Assembly (NCBI GenBank): GCA_013400155.1
Contig: VXBM01000026.1
Location: 1,652,024 to 1,716,023, forward strand
Origin: Helopsaltes ochotensis
Lineage: Eukaryota > Chordata > Aves > Passeriformes > Locustellidae
Direction: 5' to 3'
DNA length: 64,000 bases
Made by a program: the position numbers and the translations under genes. Of this stretch, positions 37,436-47,548 are shown piece after piece. The stretch's first letter is position 1. Each line of letters opens with the position of its first letter. A model generated the notes under the pieces. It was not told where the DNA came from, ran no database searches, and saw only the letters and a program-made list of their open reading frames with translations.

Positions 37436-39061
37436 AGCGCTCTGATTCTGGGTTCTCCTCCAGAGGAGATCCAACTGGATCAGCTGCAGCAGCACTATCT
37501 TATTTGCCTATGCCTCCCTGCACCCTCAGGTCACGTCATACCTTGGGTGGGCTGGAGCACCTTGTTTGCAGCCTGCCTGGGAACTTCCTGGGTTCCTCTT
37601 TTTCACCTCCAGCGGTGATATTAATTAAAATAAGAGGTCTCTCTATAGAGTTTTGGGCATGCTCCTGAATACCAATATTTCAAGTACCTAATTTGGTGAT
37701 CCTCATTGAATTCACCTGTATTCAAAATGGGGCACTTGTGCAGAAGGAACATAGGGAATTAAAATATTAACTGCACCTCATATGGAACTGGATTCTTTGA
37801 TAAATTAGCCGAATTTTTTATGACTTTAGATTCATAGACCCTCCCTATTCATATTTATTTAGATTCTTAAGCCACCTTCTTTTTTGAATTTGAATAAATC
37901 ATTACATTTCTATCTCTTTAAATAGTTACTTCCTTTGTTTTTACATTTTTTTTATAATTCTTCAACATTTATCTCCAGTCTGCTGCCTTGCAGTTAACAG
38001 CATCATTTTGTGACTGAGTGCCTGACTGAGTGAAAATTGGGAATGTAGCTCAGATCATTAAGAAGGTACCATATTGGAGTGGTACTATATTTATGTTTAA
38101 TTTGGATGGTTGGTGAAAGCAGATGATTTAGACATCATCTGTTGTTGATGGTCATTTGCATTATTATTATGATGTTCCCTGTGACACCGTAATGAAAGTC
38201 AACAAGAATGTGCTAAAGAGATTAGGATTCTAAACATCAGATTTTGAGTACAGACATTTCCTGAAATAAGTGTAGATCACATTTCTCATTATCTTACCTT
38301 GTGTCTTTCTGACATGGGTTTACATAGATCTGCTTCTAATTTCATTTAACCTGTTGGCTCTAGAAGGCAGATGAGATACATTTCTTTTAAAATCCCACCT
38401 TCCACAATAAGCATTTTTCCAAATTCATTTTCTTCCCTCAGTGTAAAGCAGTGATTTTTTTATTTACTGGCTCTTCACTTACAGAAAAAAAAAGTGAGTT
38501 CATGTATTTCAAGGGCTGCTAGGCACTGACTCTGTCTCCACACTGAAGATGTTTTAGAGAATGGACCATGTAAGGGTAGGAGTTGCAAGTGATTTGTAGC
38601 AGAGGAGGATGCAACAAAGGAAATATAACTACCAAAAAAAGTGATCATAGCCAAAGAACTTCACTGATAGTCATTTACTGTACCTTTTTCCCTCACTGAA
38701 AGAATTTCTGCTGCAATCACTCATATGTCTTATTTTTCTCAAAAAGAATCAGAGGGAAGATGATCTGTTACATTGAAATTTTTCAGGAAGAAACCCTAGA
38801 AATAAAAATGAAGAGCAATAACCTTAATATAACACTCAGATTTGAAGATTTCATACAGGTATAGCACTAAATGCCAGTACCGAACACCACAATGAGGCCA
38901 TGAGGTTTGTCAGTTTTATTTGTTTAATTATTAATTATGCTATCACATGTGAGTATATGCATATTCAACAGAAACAACCAAACTAGCAAAACCAAGTCTG
39001 ATGAAAAACTTGCATACTTTGGGAGGCCAAGAGGCTTATTAACTGCAGCAAGGCCAGCCAC
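37436..39061. other. Unique stretch without recognised features
   Basis: No gene or transposon recognised. Confidence 0.5.
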
Positions 39062-39081
39062 AAAAAAAAAAAAAAAAAAAA
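39062..39081. repeat. poly(A) run, 20 bases
   Basis: An A homopolymer ending directly before the plus-strand LTR. The junction may mark where the LTR inserted near a poly(A) tail. Confidence 0.9.
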
Positions 39082-39084
39082 TCT

Positions 39085-40698
39085 TGTGTTAGTTTGGCAC
39101 AGCATATTTTTTTGGTAGTGGAAGGAGAGGCACAGGGATAGCTTCTGTGAGAAGCATCTAGAAGCTTCTACCATATCCGACAGAGCCAGTCTCTGATGGC
39201 TCTGAAGATGGACATTCTGCTGGCCCAATGAGAGAGGTTGGTAACATGTCTGTGATGACATATTTGAGAGGAGAATCAAAACAACGTGTGTGCTGTTTTT
39301 TTCCAAGGGTGGCAAAGCAATGCTGCCGGGGGCCATCTCGGTGTGGCCTGTGGCAAGCCTTGCCTGCCTGGCTACCCTTAGCCAGCTGTGCTGCAGGCAA
39401 AGAAGACAGGGGCAGAGGTGGCAGCTCCCCCTTCCCAGCACCCCACATGAAGAGAGATTGCCCTGATTGTTGCAGCCTTTCTGATGTTGTTCACAGTTTC
39501 TTGATGTTTTCATAGTTCTTAGTTCTTTCTCACACAAATGTTATCAGTAGATAGTGATGTTTTGAAAAGGGTAAAGAGATGTTTACATATTTCCTTGGGG
39601 GAAGGAACAATTGATGGACTGTTGGTTTGACCAGTGTGATTGGAGAGGTGGCAACATTTTCTCCCAATTAATGGTCTGGATGGGGAAACTATATAATGAA
39701 GTCAGAAATTAAAGAATGCCTTCTTCTTGTTTGATCACCCTCAGCGAGAGTCCGTGTGGTTTTTACAGTGCTCAACACTGACAGAGAGATGTTCAATAGC
39801 TCCAGCTATTGTCTGTGTGATGGCAGTGGGGCTGCCTGGTCGGCAGCAGAAACATGATGAGCAATTCCCTGACATGGAACCTAGATGAGATCAACTTTTT
39901 GGCACTGTGGGATCTTGCAAGAATCTTTGAATTAGTGGAATTTGTTGACTGTGGTACCTAAAAGGAGCAATTTTGCTTCTAGTCAGAGAAGAGTAGGAAA
40001 AGAGGGTACGTGAAGGAAAGCAACATGGCGAAACCAAGGTCAGTGGAAAAAAAAGGAGGGGTAGGAGGTGCTTCAAGTGTGGGAGCCAGGATTTCTCTGC
40101 AAGCTGTGGTGAAGACTATAGTAAAACAAACTGTTCCCTTGTAATGCATGAAGTCCACAGGTGAATGCTAGAGAAAGCTGTGATCAAGTAGGAAACCCGA
40201 ATACAGAGAGAGAGAAGGCCCCAGCTTCCAGAGATAGAGAGGGCCCTTGCTTCCAAACTAGGAAAGCCTATCTTTCAAGGACTGCACCCTGTGGATGAGT
40301 GACCCACACCACAACAGTTTTGGGAAGACTGTTTGCTAATGGGAGGACCCCATGACATAGCAGAAAAAAGACTCCTCTCCCTGAGTGAACAGAAAAAGAG
40401 CTTGAGTGACAAACAGACCAAAATTCCCAGGTCCTGTCTCCCTGCGCTGTCAGTGGGAAGGGAGGAGATACTGGGGAGAAAAATGGTGGTTTAAAGGCTT
40501 GTTTTACTTCTCATTATCCCCCCTGACTCTATAAGTAATAAATTTACTTTATACCTTTCAACTTAAACCTGTTTTGCCCTTAGAGTGTTTTTTCTCACAG
40601 TCCTTATCTCAACTCATGAGCCCTTTGTTAATTTTTATCCTTCACCTCTGTCCAACTATAGCAGAAGAGGGTAAGTGAATGTATCAAACTACAACACA
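39085..40698 (+). mobile_element. Avian LTR, ERVL-like, split by inserted sequence
   Basis: Two outer blocks match the minus-strand LTR at 33469-34299. The left block (39085-about 39275) holds TAGCTTCTGTGAGAAGC, the counterpart of GTGGCTTCTGTGAGAGGC in the other copy, then the ACATATTTGAGAGG block. The right block (about 39986-40698) holds ACCAAGGTCAGTGG, the repeated tandem core (GCTGTGGTGAAGACTATAG, GGACTGCACCCTGTGGATGA, GGAAGACTGTTTGCTAATGG), and GTCCTTATCTCAACTCATGAGC near the end. A TATAAG at 40530 and AATAAA at 40537-40542 lie in the right block. The middle is foreign (see 39280-39985). No target duplication could be identified, and the last part of the LTR looks shortened. Confidence 0.7.
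39280..39985 (+). mobile_element. Probable second LTR nested in the first
   Basis: This part interrupts the outer LTR and has no counterpart in the copy at 33469-34299. It carries LTR-like signals close together: TATATAA at 39690-39696, ATTAAA at 39708-39713, then CAGCGAGAGTCCGTGTGG and a TTTTTACA end at 39767. That suggests a promoter, a polyadenylation signal and an LTR 3' end from another element. The sequence from 39768 to 39985 is unassigned and might be internal or outer sequence. The boundaries are approximate and no target duplication was proven (a GAGAA at 39271-39275 and again at 39986-39990 is suggestive only). Confidence 0.4.
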
Positions 40699-43204
40699 TC
40701 CATAGGAGGATGTAGGTATATTATGTGTACCATGTTAAAAACCAGTGAACAAATACAATTTGTAATTCCCTAAATACTCTGCTCTTTGGAAGTCTATAAG
40801 GCTGGTAATATGAAAAGACATATAGAATAGTTCATATTACATTATTTACATCTGTAATGTGAGGGAAAATTAAAAATATAAATATTTGCACAGACAAAAC
40901 ACACTTCGTCAAAACAGGCCCTTGGTTCTGTTCATTTCTTTATTTCACTGCCTTCCTATATAAAGAGGACATAAGCTCAGATGTACAATGCAGAGTAAGA
41001 ACAAGTGCTTGCCTAAAATGGGAAAAAAGAGGTGATGATCTCAAGTGGAATTAGGGGAAAAAACCCCACAGAACTACTTTCTACACAAAGTAATGAGGCC
41101 AAACAAAGAAAATTTTCTCTAGTATCTGCACATGTGGAGAATGACTTTCAAAGATTTTCCATTCACATTTCAATCACTCCCTGTTGTCTCTTCTAACCTT
41201 GTTTTTTCACGATGAAGGAGCAAAAGCACAAGTACCTTGAGATTTACAAGTGCTTTCTGTCTAACCTCTTACTCCCACATGAAGACTAAGCTAACCAGTT
41301 CTGATGTTTTCTCTGTTTACTGTGAACTGTACAGTGAGTTTATGAATCAAGACCTCACTGCAGAGGATTATGCCTAGAGCATAACCTTTCTTATGTTCAG
41401 ATAAAGCAGTAACTCACACTGGGGTTGAAATTTAATGACATTGTGTTCCCGGCTGTGCTCTGTACAAAGAGTGGCAGAAAAAAGGCTTTGATACATGTAA
41501 ACTGTAATGCATTTAACATGCAAATAATTTAATCAAATTATTTGATAGCATAGCAAAGAAAAATGAAGAAACATACTTCCACTGATCTTCTTTGCTGAGA
41601 GATCTGAAATTAGTTTAAAAATTTATTACATTAAAATGGTTCAATTTATGTTACAGTATTATCTTAATGCCCTAACCCAAGTCAAAATGAAATGTGAAAA
41701 CACATTGTACTTTGTAGTTCCAGCCTCAGTCCCAAAGGACTTCCAGTGTAAGCTGACAACATAAACAAGGAGTAAATGAAGACACATTCAAAAACTAATA
41801 TCACAACAGCGATATTAGAAATTAGTGAGATAGTAGTGCATTTTCCTTCTACTTTAGGAGTAGTTGCCTTAAACACATTAAAAAAAGAAACAAATTCTTC
41901 AATAATTCTCTTTTTCTGTGCTTTTCAGAGGTTATACACTTTAATCAATAACAAAATGTTTGTTGTGGAACTATGGGTAATTGAAAATATCTTTTATGTA
42001 AACGATTTTGGCTGAGCTTTCCTGTACCCTTTAAAGTGAAGAGAAGACATCCTGAAATTTTCAGTCAAAAGATAATTATCTCTTTAAGTTTGAAATTTGT
42101 AATTTTAGTCAAATTATTGAAAACTTAGAGTTCCTTTTTTAATTAATCCTACTTTTTTAAGAAATGAGTCATTGCTACAATGTTTCTTGAAGACAGGGAA
42201 ATATGCTGTGCTGTAGCTAATTTATGATTCACAGGGATTTTTTCCTCACAGAGCAATTTCTTAAGTGTCTCTTGAACTCCTTATAATGAAGTTGAAAAGA
42301 CACAAGCCTTATAAACAGAGATTTGTCAAGTTAAGTCATATGAATTAATAGAGGTTGCTGTCTTTGAGTGAGTAATAGAAACTTGCATAATTTTTGTGTT
42401 AATGTGTGGGAGTGTGCACTGAAAATTAATCTTTGCTGGTCATAGTGCGTTAACTATGCAATGGGGAGAAAATTTACCTTGTAATCAGTACCACCGCCTT
42501 TAAAAAATTGTTTGAAAAAAAAGACATTTTAACCACATATTTAGCATAATCTGAAGATTCAAGGTGATAATGATAAATCCAGAAGCAAATTACATCAATT
42601 TTTCAAACATAAAAACATTTGATATCAAGCCCACTGCCTTAAAATATGAAGTTTGTCATAGATGGGAGGCCAAAACAATATTGTCTTTATTATGCTCTAA
42701 TGTTGTAGCTAATTGGATAAGACAAAAAGAAGAAAGCTTCATGCTCTGAAAAAAGAATCTTCATGAAGAAAAATGCTGTTATAATTCTGTATTGAGTCTG
42801 GTAAAGAAAATCACAAGTCCTCTTGGCACAAGAAAGGGCATTCATAGTAATCAAAGATTAAACTTATCTCCTTAGGTTCATTTTGTATTGTGAGGGAACA
42901 GAGACAGCTTCCTCCCAGGGGCTGATGCTGAACAACTACTGTAGGTGTGCATGCTGAAATGCTTCCCCTTTCATACAGTGACCTGTCTTTATAGAGATTA
43001 ACTCTTCAGGGATTTTTGAAAAAGTCATCTGAGTTACACAGCACACACACTACCAACATGCCTCCCTCACTGTGTCTGTTTTGGAATTTGGTAAATTATC
43101 CCACTAAATCTATTCTGTAGAGGTAGCTGTGGGAAATCAACACTCTGACAGATGATTCTCAATGCTACTTTTCTATTCCTTTGTATTAATTGCATGGGAG
43201 AAAT
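40699..43204. other. AT-rich stretch without recognised features
   Basis: Nothing gene-like or transposon-like recognised. Confidence 0.55.
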
Positions 43205-43461
43205 GAGAGGAGGGAAGGGAGGGAGGGAGAGAGGAGGGAAGGAAGGAAGGAAGGAAGGAAGGAAGGAAGGAAGGAAGGAAGGAAGGAAGGAAGGAAGGAA
43301 GGAAGGAAGGAAGGAAGGAAGGNNNNNNNNNNNNNNNNNNNNNNNNNNNNNNNNNNNNNNNNNNNNAAGGAAGGAAGGAAGGAAGGAAGGAAGGAAGGAA
43401 GGAAGGAAGGAAGGAAGGAAGGAAGGAAGGAAGGAAGGAAGGAAGGAAGGAAGGAAGGAAG
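43205..43461. repeat. (GGAA)n microsatellite with assembly gap
   Basis: After a GA-rich lead-in (43205-43235), a GGAA array runs with no visible mismatch to 43322 and again from 43367 to 43461. The 44 N between (43323-43366) make the true copy number unknown. Long KEGR (plus) and LPSF (minus) frames are translation artefacts of the array. Confidence 0.98.
43323..43366. other. Assembly gap (44 N) inside microsatellite
   Basis: A run of N in the (GGAA)n array. The position suggests failed assembly of the repeat. Confidence 0.99.
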
Positions 43462-44215
43462 ATATTCTCACACCATGTCTGCACTTTCCCTGGAAGATTC
43501 TCCCTTGGCACTTCAACATGGATCTGGGCTGGAAAGCAGAGAAAAAACACAGGATTTCTGTGAGCAACCCCATAGTTCCTAGGGATAGTGACTGAGGCAT
43601 ACAGCTATGCATGTACATAACAATATATATTCATGAATGGCAACAGAACATTACAAAATGCCAGATAAAATTGCTTCAACCTTCTCTTTATCCTTTGAAC
43701 ATGCAACTTCACCTCGTATTGTAGCATTTCAGTAAATAACATCCTCTAGTTCTTACACTAATATACTTTTTTCCTTTTAAATAGTAATTTTAATTAATTC
43801 ATCCTTTCTGACATTTGCATTTGTCTTTAAATGCCACTAGATAACAGGGTTTTAATCATTCCAAATAGCTTTTTAATTATAGACCTAATTACTTTTGCAG
43901 AAGGTTAAGCTGCACAAACAGGAATAAAACTGTTTGCTTGTACTCTGTGTTAAGAATGATGTAGTGTTTTCTCATTAGGTATTCTGTAAACTTACTCGGT
44001 CAGTTTTATCTGACATTTGAAAAAAAGAAAAGGCCCCAAAATGTGTACCAGAAGGCTGGAATTAGATTCTAGGACAGCTTAATACCCAGCTGTGTGGAAC
44101 AGTCATTGATCTTTTAATCAATTATGAAATCAAAGTTAAGCATTCTTTTCCATTGCCATGGTCATTTTGACCTGACTTATTTGAAAATATAAAGGTGCAG
44201 GGGAACATAAAATAT
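43462..44215. other. Unique stretch without recognised features
   Basis: Nothing recognised. Confidence 0.5.
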
Positions 44216-44440
44216 TACAGAATCACAGACTCTCAGAACTGTTAGGGTAAGAAGGGGCCTTTGGACATCATCCAGGCCAACCCCTCTGGCAATGCAGGTG
44301 ACACAGGAATGCTTCCAGGTGGGTTTTGAATGTCTGCAGAGAGGGAGTTCCCACAGCCTCCCAGGGCAGCCTGTTCCAGTGCTGTGCCAGCCTTAATGGA
44401 AAGAGCTTCTGAGGTGGAAAGTTTTGTGCTGCAAACAATT
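44216..44440 (-). mobile_element. CR1 LINE fragment, 3' end
   Basis: On the plus strand the tail (TACAGAATCACAGACTCTCAG) is followed by GAAGGGGCCTTTGGACATCATCCA-type sequence, CTTCCAGGTGGGTTTTGAATG and CCAGGGCAGCCTGTTCCAGTG. This is the reverse complement of a CR1 3' region. It is closest to the same type as the copy at 36735 (the GGCTGCCCAGAAAGG block there corresponds here). Confidence 0.9.
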
Positions 44441-45207
44441 CTTAATATTTTTTTTTTCTCAGAATATTTTCCACCACTGATGATACCCTGATGGGTCAAG
44501 GGAAAATAGTTTCTTACTTTTTATGGTTCTATGCCTCTACTGGAGGGTAACCAGTTTGTGATAGTAAAACCAAGAGTTAATTTACATATCACTTTTTTTG
44601 TATTCTTCTTCAATTGTAATTCATCCTTTCTGGGAAATGAAGGCCTGAATAAGACCTGTGTGGGCAGGAGCTCTTCCATTCCTGTTTAAAAAGATGGCAA
44701 GTATATTTATGCTTTAAAGTGTTTCTATTAAATCAGAATAGATGTCTAATTGCGTAGCTTAATTTGTACCTCAGTGGCTATATACAGTATTCTTAAAAAA
44801 TCATCAAGCTATAGTTAACTCAGAAAATAAAAAATAAATTTTGCTGTTCCTCTAGTCAAAATGAGCTTATTAGAATTAAAAAGCCAAAATGTGTTCTACA
44901 CCTATGGACTTGACTCCCATTATAGTCTATATTTCACTATGGTTAAACAATCTCAAAATAATAACATTTAGTCTCTCAGAGTTTATTCTACCCCTTTGCC
45001 CACTAATGATTTAATCATGCTAATGTTTATATTGAATTTATACTTTTCTATTTTCTTGTTTTATTCTATTCCAAGGAAGGTTCCTGTTAGGTTGTGCTAT
45101 AACTTAATTGCTTTAGAAAAAGTAAACTTCTTTCAAATGAGTTAAAAATAAAATTAAGCCTAGGAAAAAGTTTAGGGAAAGAAAAATGATTAAAGCCTTT
45201 TACCAAA
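44441..45207. other. AT-rich spacer in the repeat cluster
   Basis: Nothing recognised. Confidence 0.5.
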
Positions 45208-46189
45208 CAATCACAGAATCACAGAATCCTTTTGACTGGAAGATCAAGTCCAACCACCAACCCAGCACTACCAGCTCCACCATTAAACCATGTCCCTAGA
45301 CACCACACCTACACATCTTTTATGTACTTTTTGGTATGGTGACTCCACCACTTCCCTGGGTGAGACAGAGATTTAAGAAATAAATTAAATCCATTTTAGA
45401 CTGTTAACTTTTTGTATATTTTAAAGCACCAAGAGCATCTGGGACTCCTCAGTGATAATAAAAACAAGGCTAAAATGCAGATAAAGAGAGAGAACACAGA
45501 CTCTTAGCCAGCATAAACTGAGTAACCCTTTGAAAAGATGCCAAGGGCCAGAAGCCACACAGAAGAGATAAAGGTGAAGAGTTCATTGAAGAAGACTCTG
45601 TTTCCTTCATCCTCCGAGACCCTCAGAAGGCCGCCGCGACAAACTGAGCATGCCCAGAAGGGTGTGGAGCTCATTACCATATGAGGCGAGGATGGGCGGG
45701 ACCAGGGAATGAATATGTATGAGGCACATTGTGCAATGTTATGCATATGTAAGACCCTGGGGAATAATAAGAGGAAAGACCGTCTGGTGGGTATACATGT
45801 CTTTGGTGAAATTATTCCCCACGCATCTCCGCGCTGATTAAATGTGTACTGCTTTAACTATAAATGAATTGTGGAGTTCTTTCTGCCCACTCGTTTCACT
45901 GGGCAGATTATTCCAATTTCTGACTATCCTGTAGTGAAGAAATCTAAATCTCTTGTTGCAACTGGGGGCAAATTCTCCTTCTCTTATCATTTGTTATTTA
46001 GGAGAAAAGATTGGCCTGGCTAAACCTGACTTTGAGGTAGGTTTAGAGAGTGATAAGGTCTCCCCTAAGCCTTCTTTTACACAGGCTAAAGATCCCCAGC
46101 TCCCTCAGCTACTCCTCATAAAACCTGTGCTCCAGACCCTCCCCCATTGTCTTCTCTGGACACATTCCAGCACCTCAGTTTTTTTGTAG
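45208..46189 (-). mobile_element. CR1 LINE fragment split by a solo LTR
   Basis: The left part (45208-45360) holds the tail (TCACAGAATCACAGAATCC), GATCAAGTCCAACCACCAACC and GACTCCACCACTTCCCTGGG. The right part (45899-46189) carries on from the same point: CTGGGCAGATTATTCCAATTTC, then CATAAAACCTGTGCTCCAGACC and TTCTCTGGACACATTCCAGC. The two parts join exactly once the 538-bp LTR and one copy of the 5-bp repeat CTGGG are left out. The element is 5'-truncated and degraded. Confidence 0.93.
45361..45898 (+). mobile_element. Solo LTR (538 bp) inserted in CR1
   Basis: The insert begins TGAGACAGAG and ends CTCGTTTCA, so it has TG...CA termini. It is flanked by identical CTGGG at 45356-45360 and 45899-45903, a 5-bp target duplication. 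Inside are a GC box (GGGCGG, 45694-45699), CpG-rich sequence near 45630-45650, and ATTAAA at 45837-45842 as a likely polyadenylation signal, which places it on the plus strand. There is no coding region, as expected when two LTRs of a provirus recombine. The retroviral class is unresolved; a 5-bp duplication fits ERVL and some ERV1 families better than 6-bp groups. It differs from the LTRs at 33469 and 39085. Confidence 0.88.
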
Positions 46190-46224
46190 GGGAACCTGTT
46201 CTCATTCATTTGACTTTAATGCAG

Positions 46225-47080
46225 GACCTGATAAGATGCCTTCCAGAAACTTGAGGGACTTATCAGATGGAGTTGTTAAGCAACTCTCCATCATATTTGA
46301 AAAGTCATTCCAGTTAGGTAAGGTCCTTGGCTACCAGAGAAAGTGTTAATAAAAAAAAACAACAGCCCTGGAAATTATCCACCAGTCAGCCTCTCCTCCA
46401 TGACTACTAAGATCATGGAACAGATCCTCATGAAAGATATGTCGAAACATCTGGAAGACAGGGCAGATTTTAGAGACAGACAACATAACTTCACTTGGGG
46501 CAGATCCACCTGATTCGTCTATTTGTCTTCTACATTGGAGTGACTCTACCAGTAGAGAAGGGAAGAGGTATAGGTGTCACCTGCCTGGACTCCTGTAAGG
46601 TGTTTGATACCATCCTTGCTACTAAATTGATGAGATTTAGGTTTGGTTGATGCACTGAGATGGATAAGGAATTGGTTGGATGTCCATGTCCAAAATATTG
46701 CAGACAATCACACAATATCTAAATGGAAACCAATAATTCATGGTGGCTCTTAAGGATCTGTAGTGGCACAAATATTGTACAGGATCTTAATTAGAGGCAG
46801 ATTGTGATTGAGTGGAACCTCAACAAGTCTGCAGAAAACCTTTTGATTTGCTTGAGGGAGGGATTGTCATTCAGAGGGACTTTCATAGCCCTGAGATGTG
46901 GGTCCCTGTGAACTTCATTCAATAAGGCCAAATAGAACAAGGTCCTGGACTTGGTTTGGGGAAGTCCTCAGTATCAGGTAAACCAGAGAAGTTGTGGATG
47001 TCTTATCACTGGAAATGGTCCTGCCAATGGCAAGAGAGTTGGCACTAGATGGTTTTAGGAGCTGCTTTCATTATATATTT
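46225..47080 (+). mobile_element. CR1 LINE fragment with reverse transcriptase remnant
   Basis: Decayed CR1 ORF2 sequence on the plus strand: GGACCTGATAAGATGCCTTCC (46225 on), the GATCATGGAACAGATCCT block, then CACCTGCCTGGACTCCTGTAAGG. That last part codes for LDSCKVFDT, the worn LDF-x-KAFD motif of the reverse transcriptase. It goes on through GATAAGGAATTGGTTGGATG and TGCAGAAAACCTTTTGATTT (the former active-site region, no longer readable) to ATAAGGCCAAATAGAACAAGG. It then jumps to what looks like the 3' end (TTGGCACTAGATGGTTTTAGG near 47040), implying an internal deletion. It lies tail to tail in opposite orientation to the CR1 at 45208. Many stops; not functional. Confidence 0.85.
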
Positions 47081-47496
47081 CTCTGAAGATACGTTTTCTG
47101 TGGGATTCTTCCAGGCAGATCCTTGAACAGTATGTTCTCTTCTGAAATCCAGAGTTATTATCCTGCTTTTTGCTCCTTGTTATCATTTTTCTGAACTTCA
47201 ACATCCCATTAACAATGGTAGCTAAGGGGGACATCGGGTTTCACATTCCTGACCAGCTCTTCCCTGCTTATAAGTATGAAGCCATATCTGAATTTTCAGC
47301 ATGTCAACTATTTTTCAGTTTTAGAATTCTTGAATTCACTAAGTGGCAATTTACCTCTATTCAGTTTCCATTCTTCAAGCTGATCAGTGGTATCTTGCAG
47401 ACAGAATCATGGGTATGATAGAAGCTTGATAACATCTTCCTACTACAGAAAGAGGGGACTATCAGGTATTTTTAGAATATTGGTGTTCTCTTTCTT

Positions 47497-47499
<3 letters not shown>
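47081..47499. other. Unique stretch up to poly(T)
   Basis: Nothing recognised. Confidence 0.45.

Positions 47500-47545
<46 letters not shown>
47500..47545. repeat. poly(T) run, 46 bases
   Basis: The longest homopolymer in the window. It could be the poly(A) tail of a minus-strand retrocopy lying to the right (47546 on), but I recognise nothing there. True length may be affected by sequencing. Confidence 0.9.

Positions 47546-47548
<3 letters not shown>

Noticed and set aside
38983..39537. 184-codon minus-strand open frame
   Set aside because: It runs through LTR sequence and a poly(A), in antisense to the LTR, with no retroviral or host domain.
33469..40698. A complete provirus bounded by two LTRs
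   Set aside because: The two LTRs are in opposite orientation and no gag, pol or env-like sequence lies between them.
43067..43618. Frames of 125-183 codons rich in KEGR or LPSF
   Set aside because: These are translations of the (GGAA)n microsatellite and its N gap.
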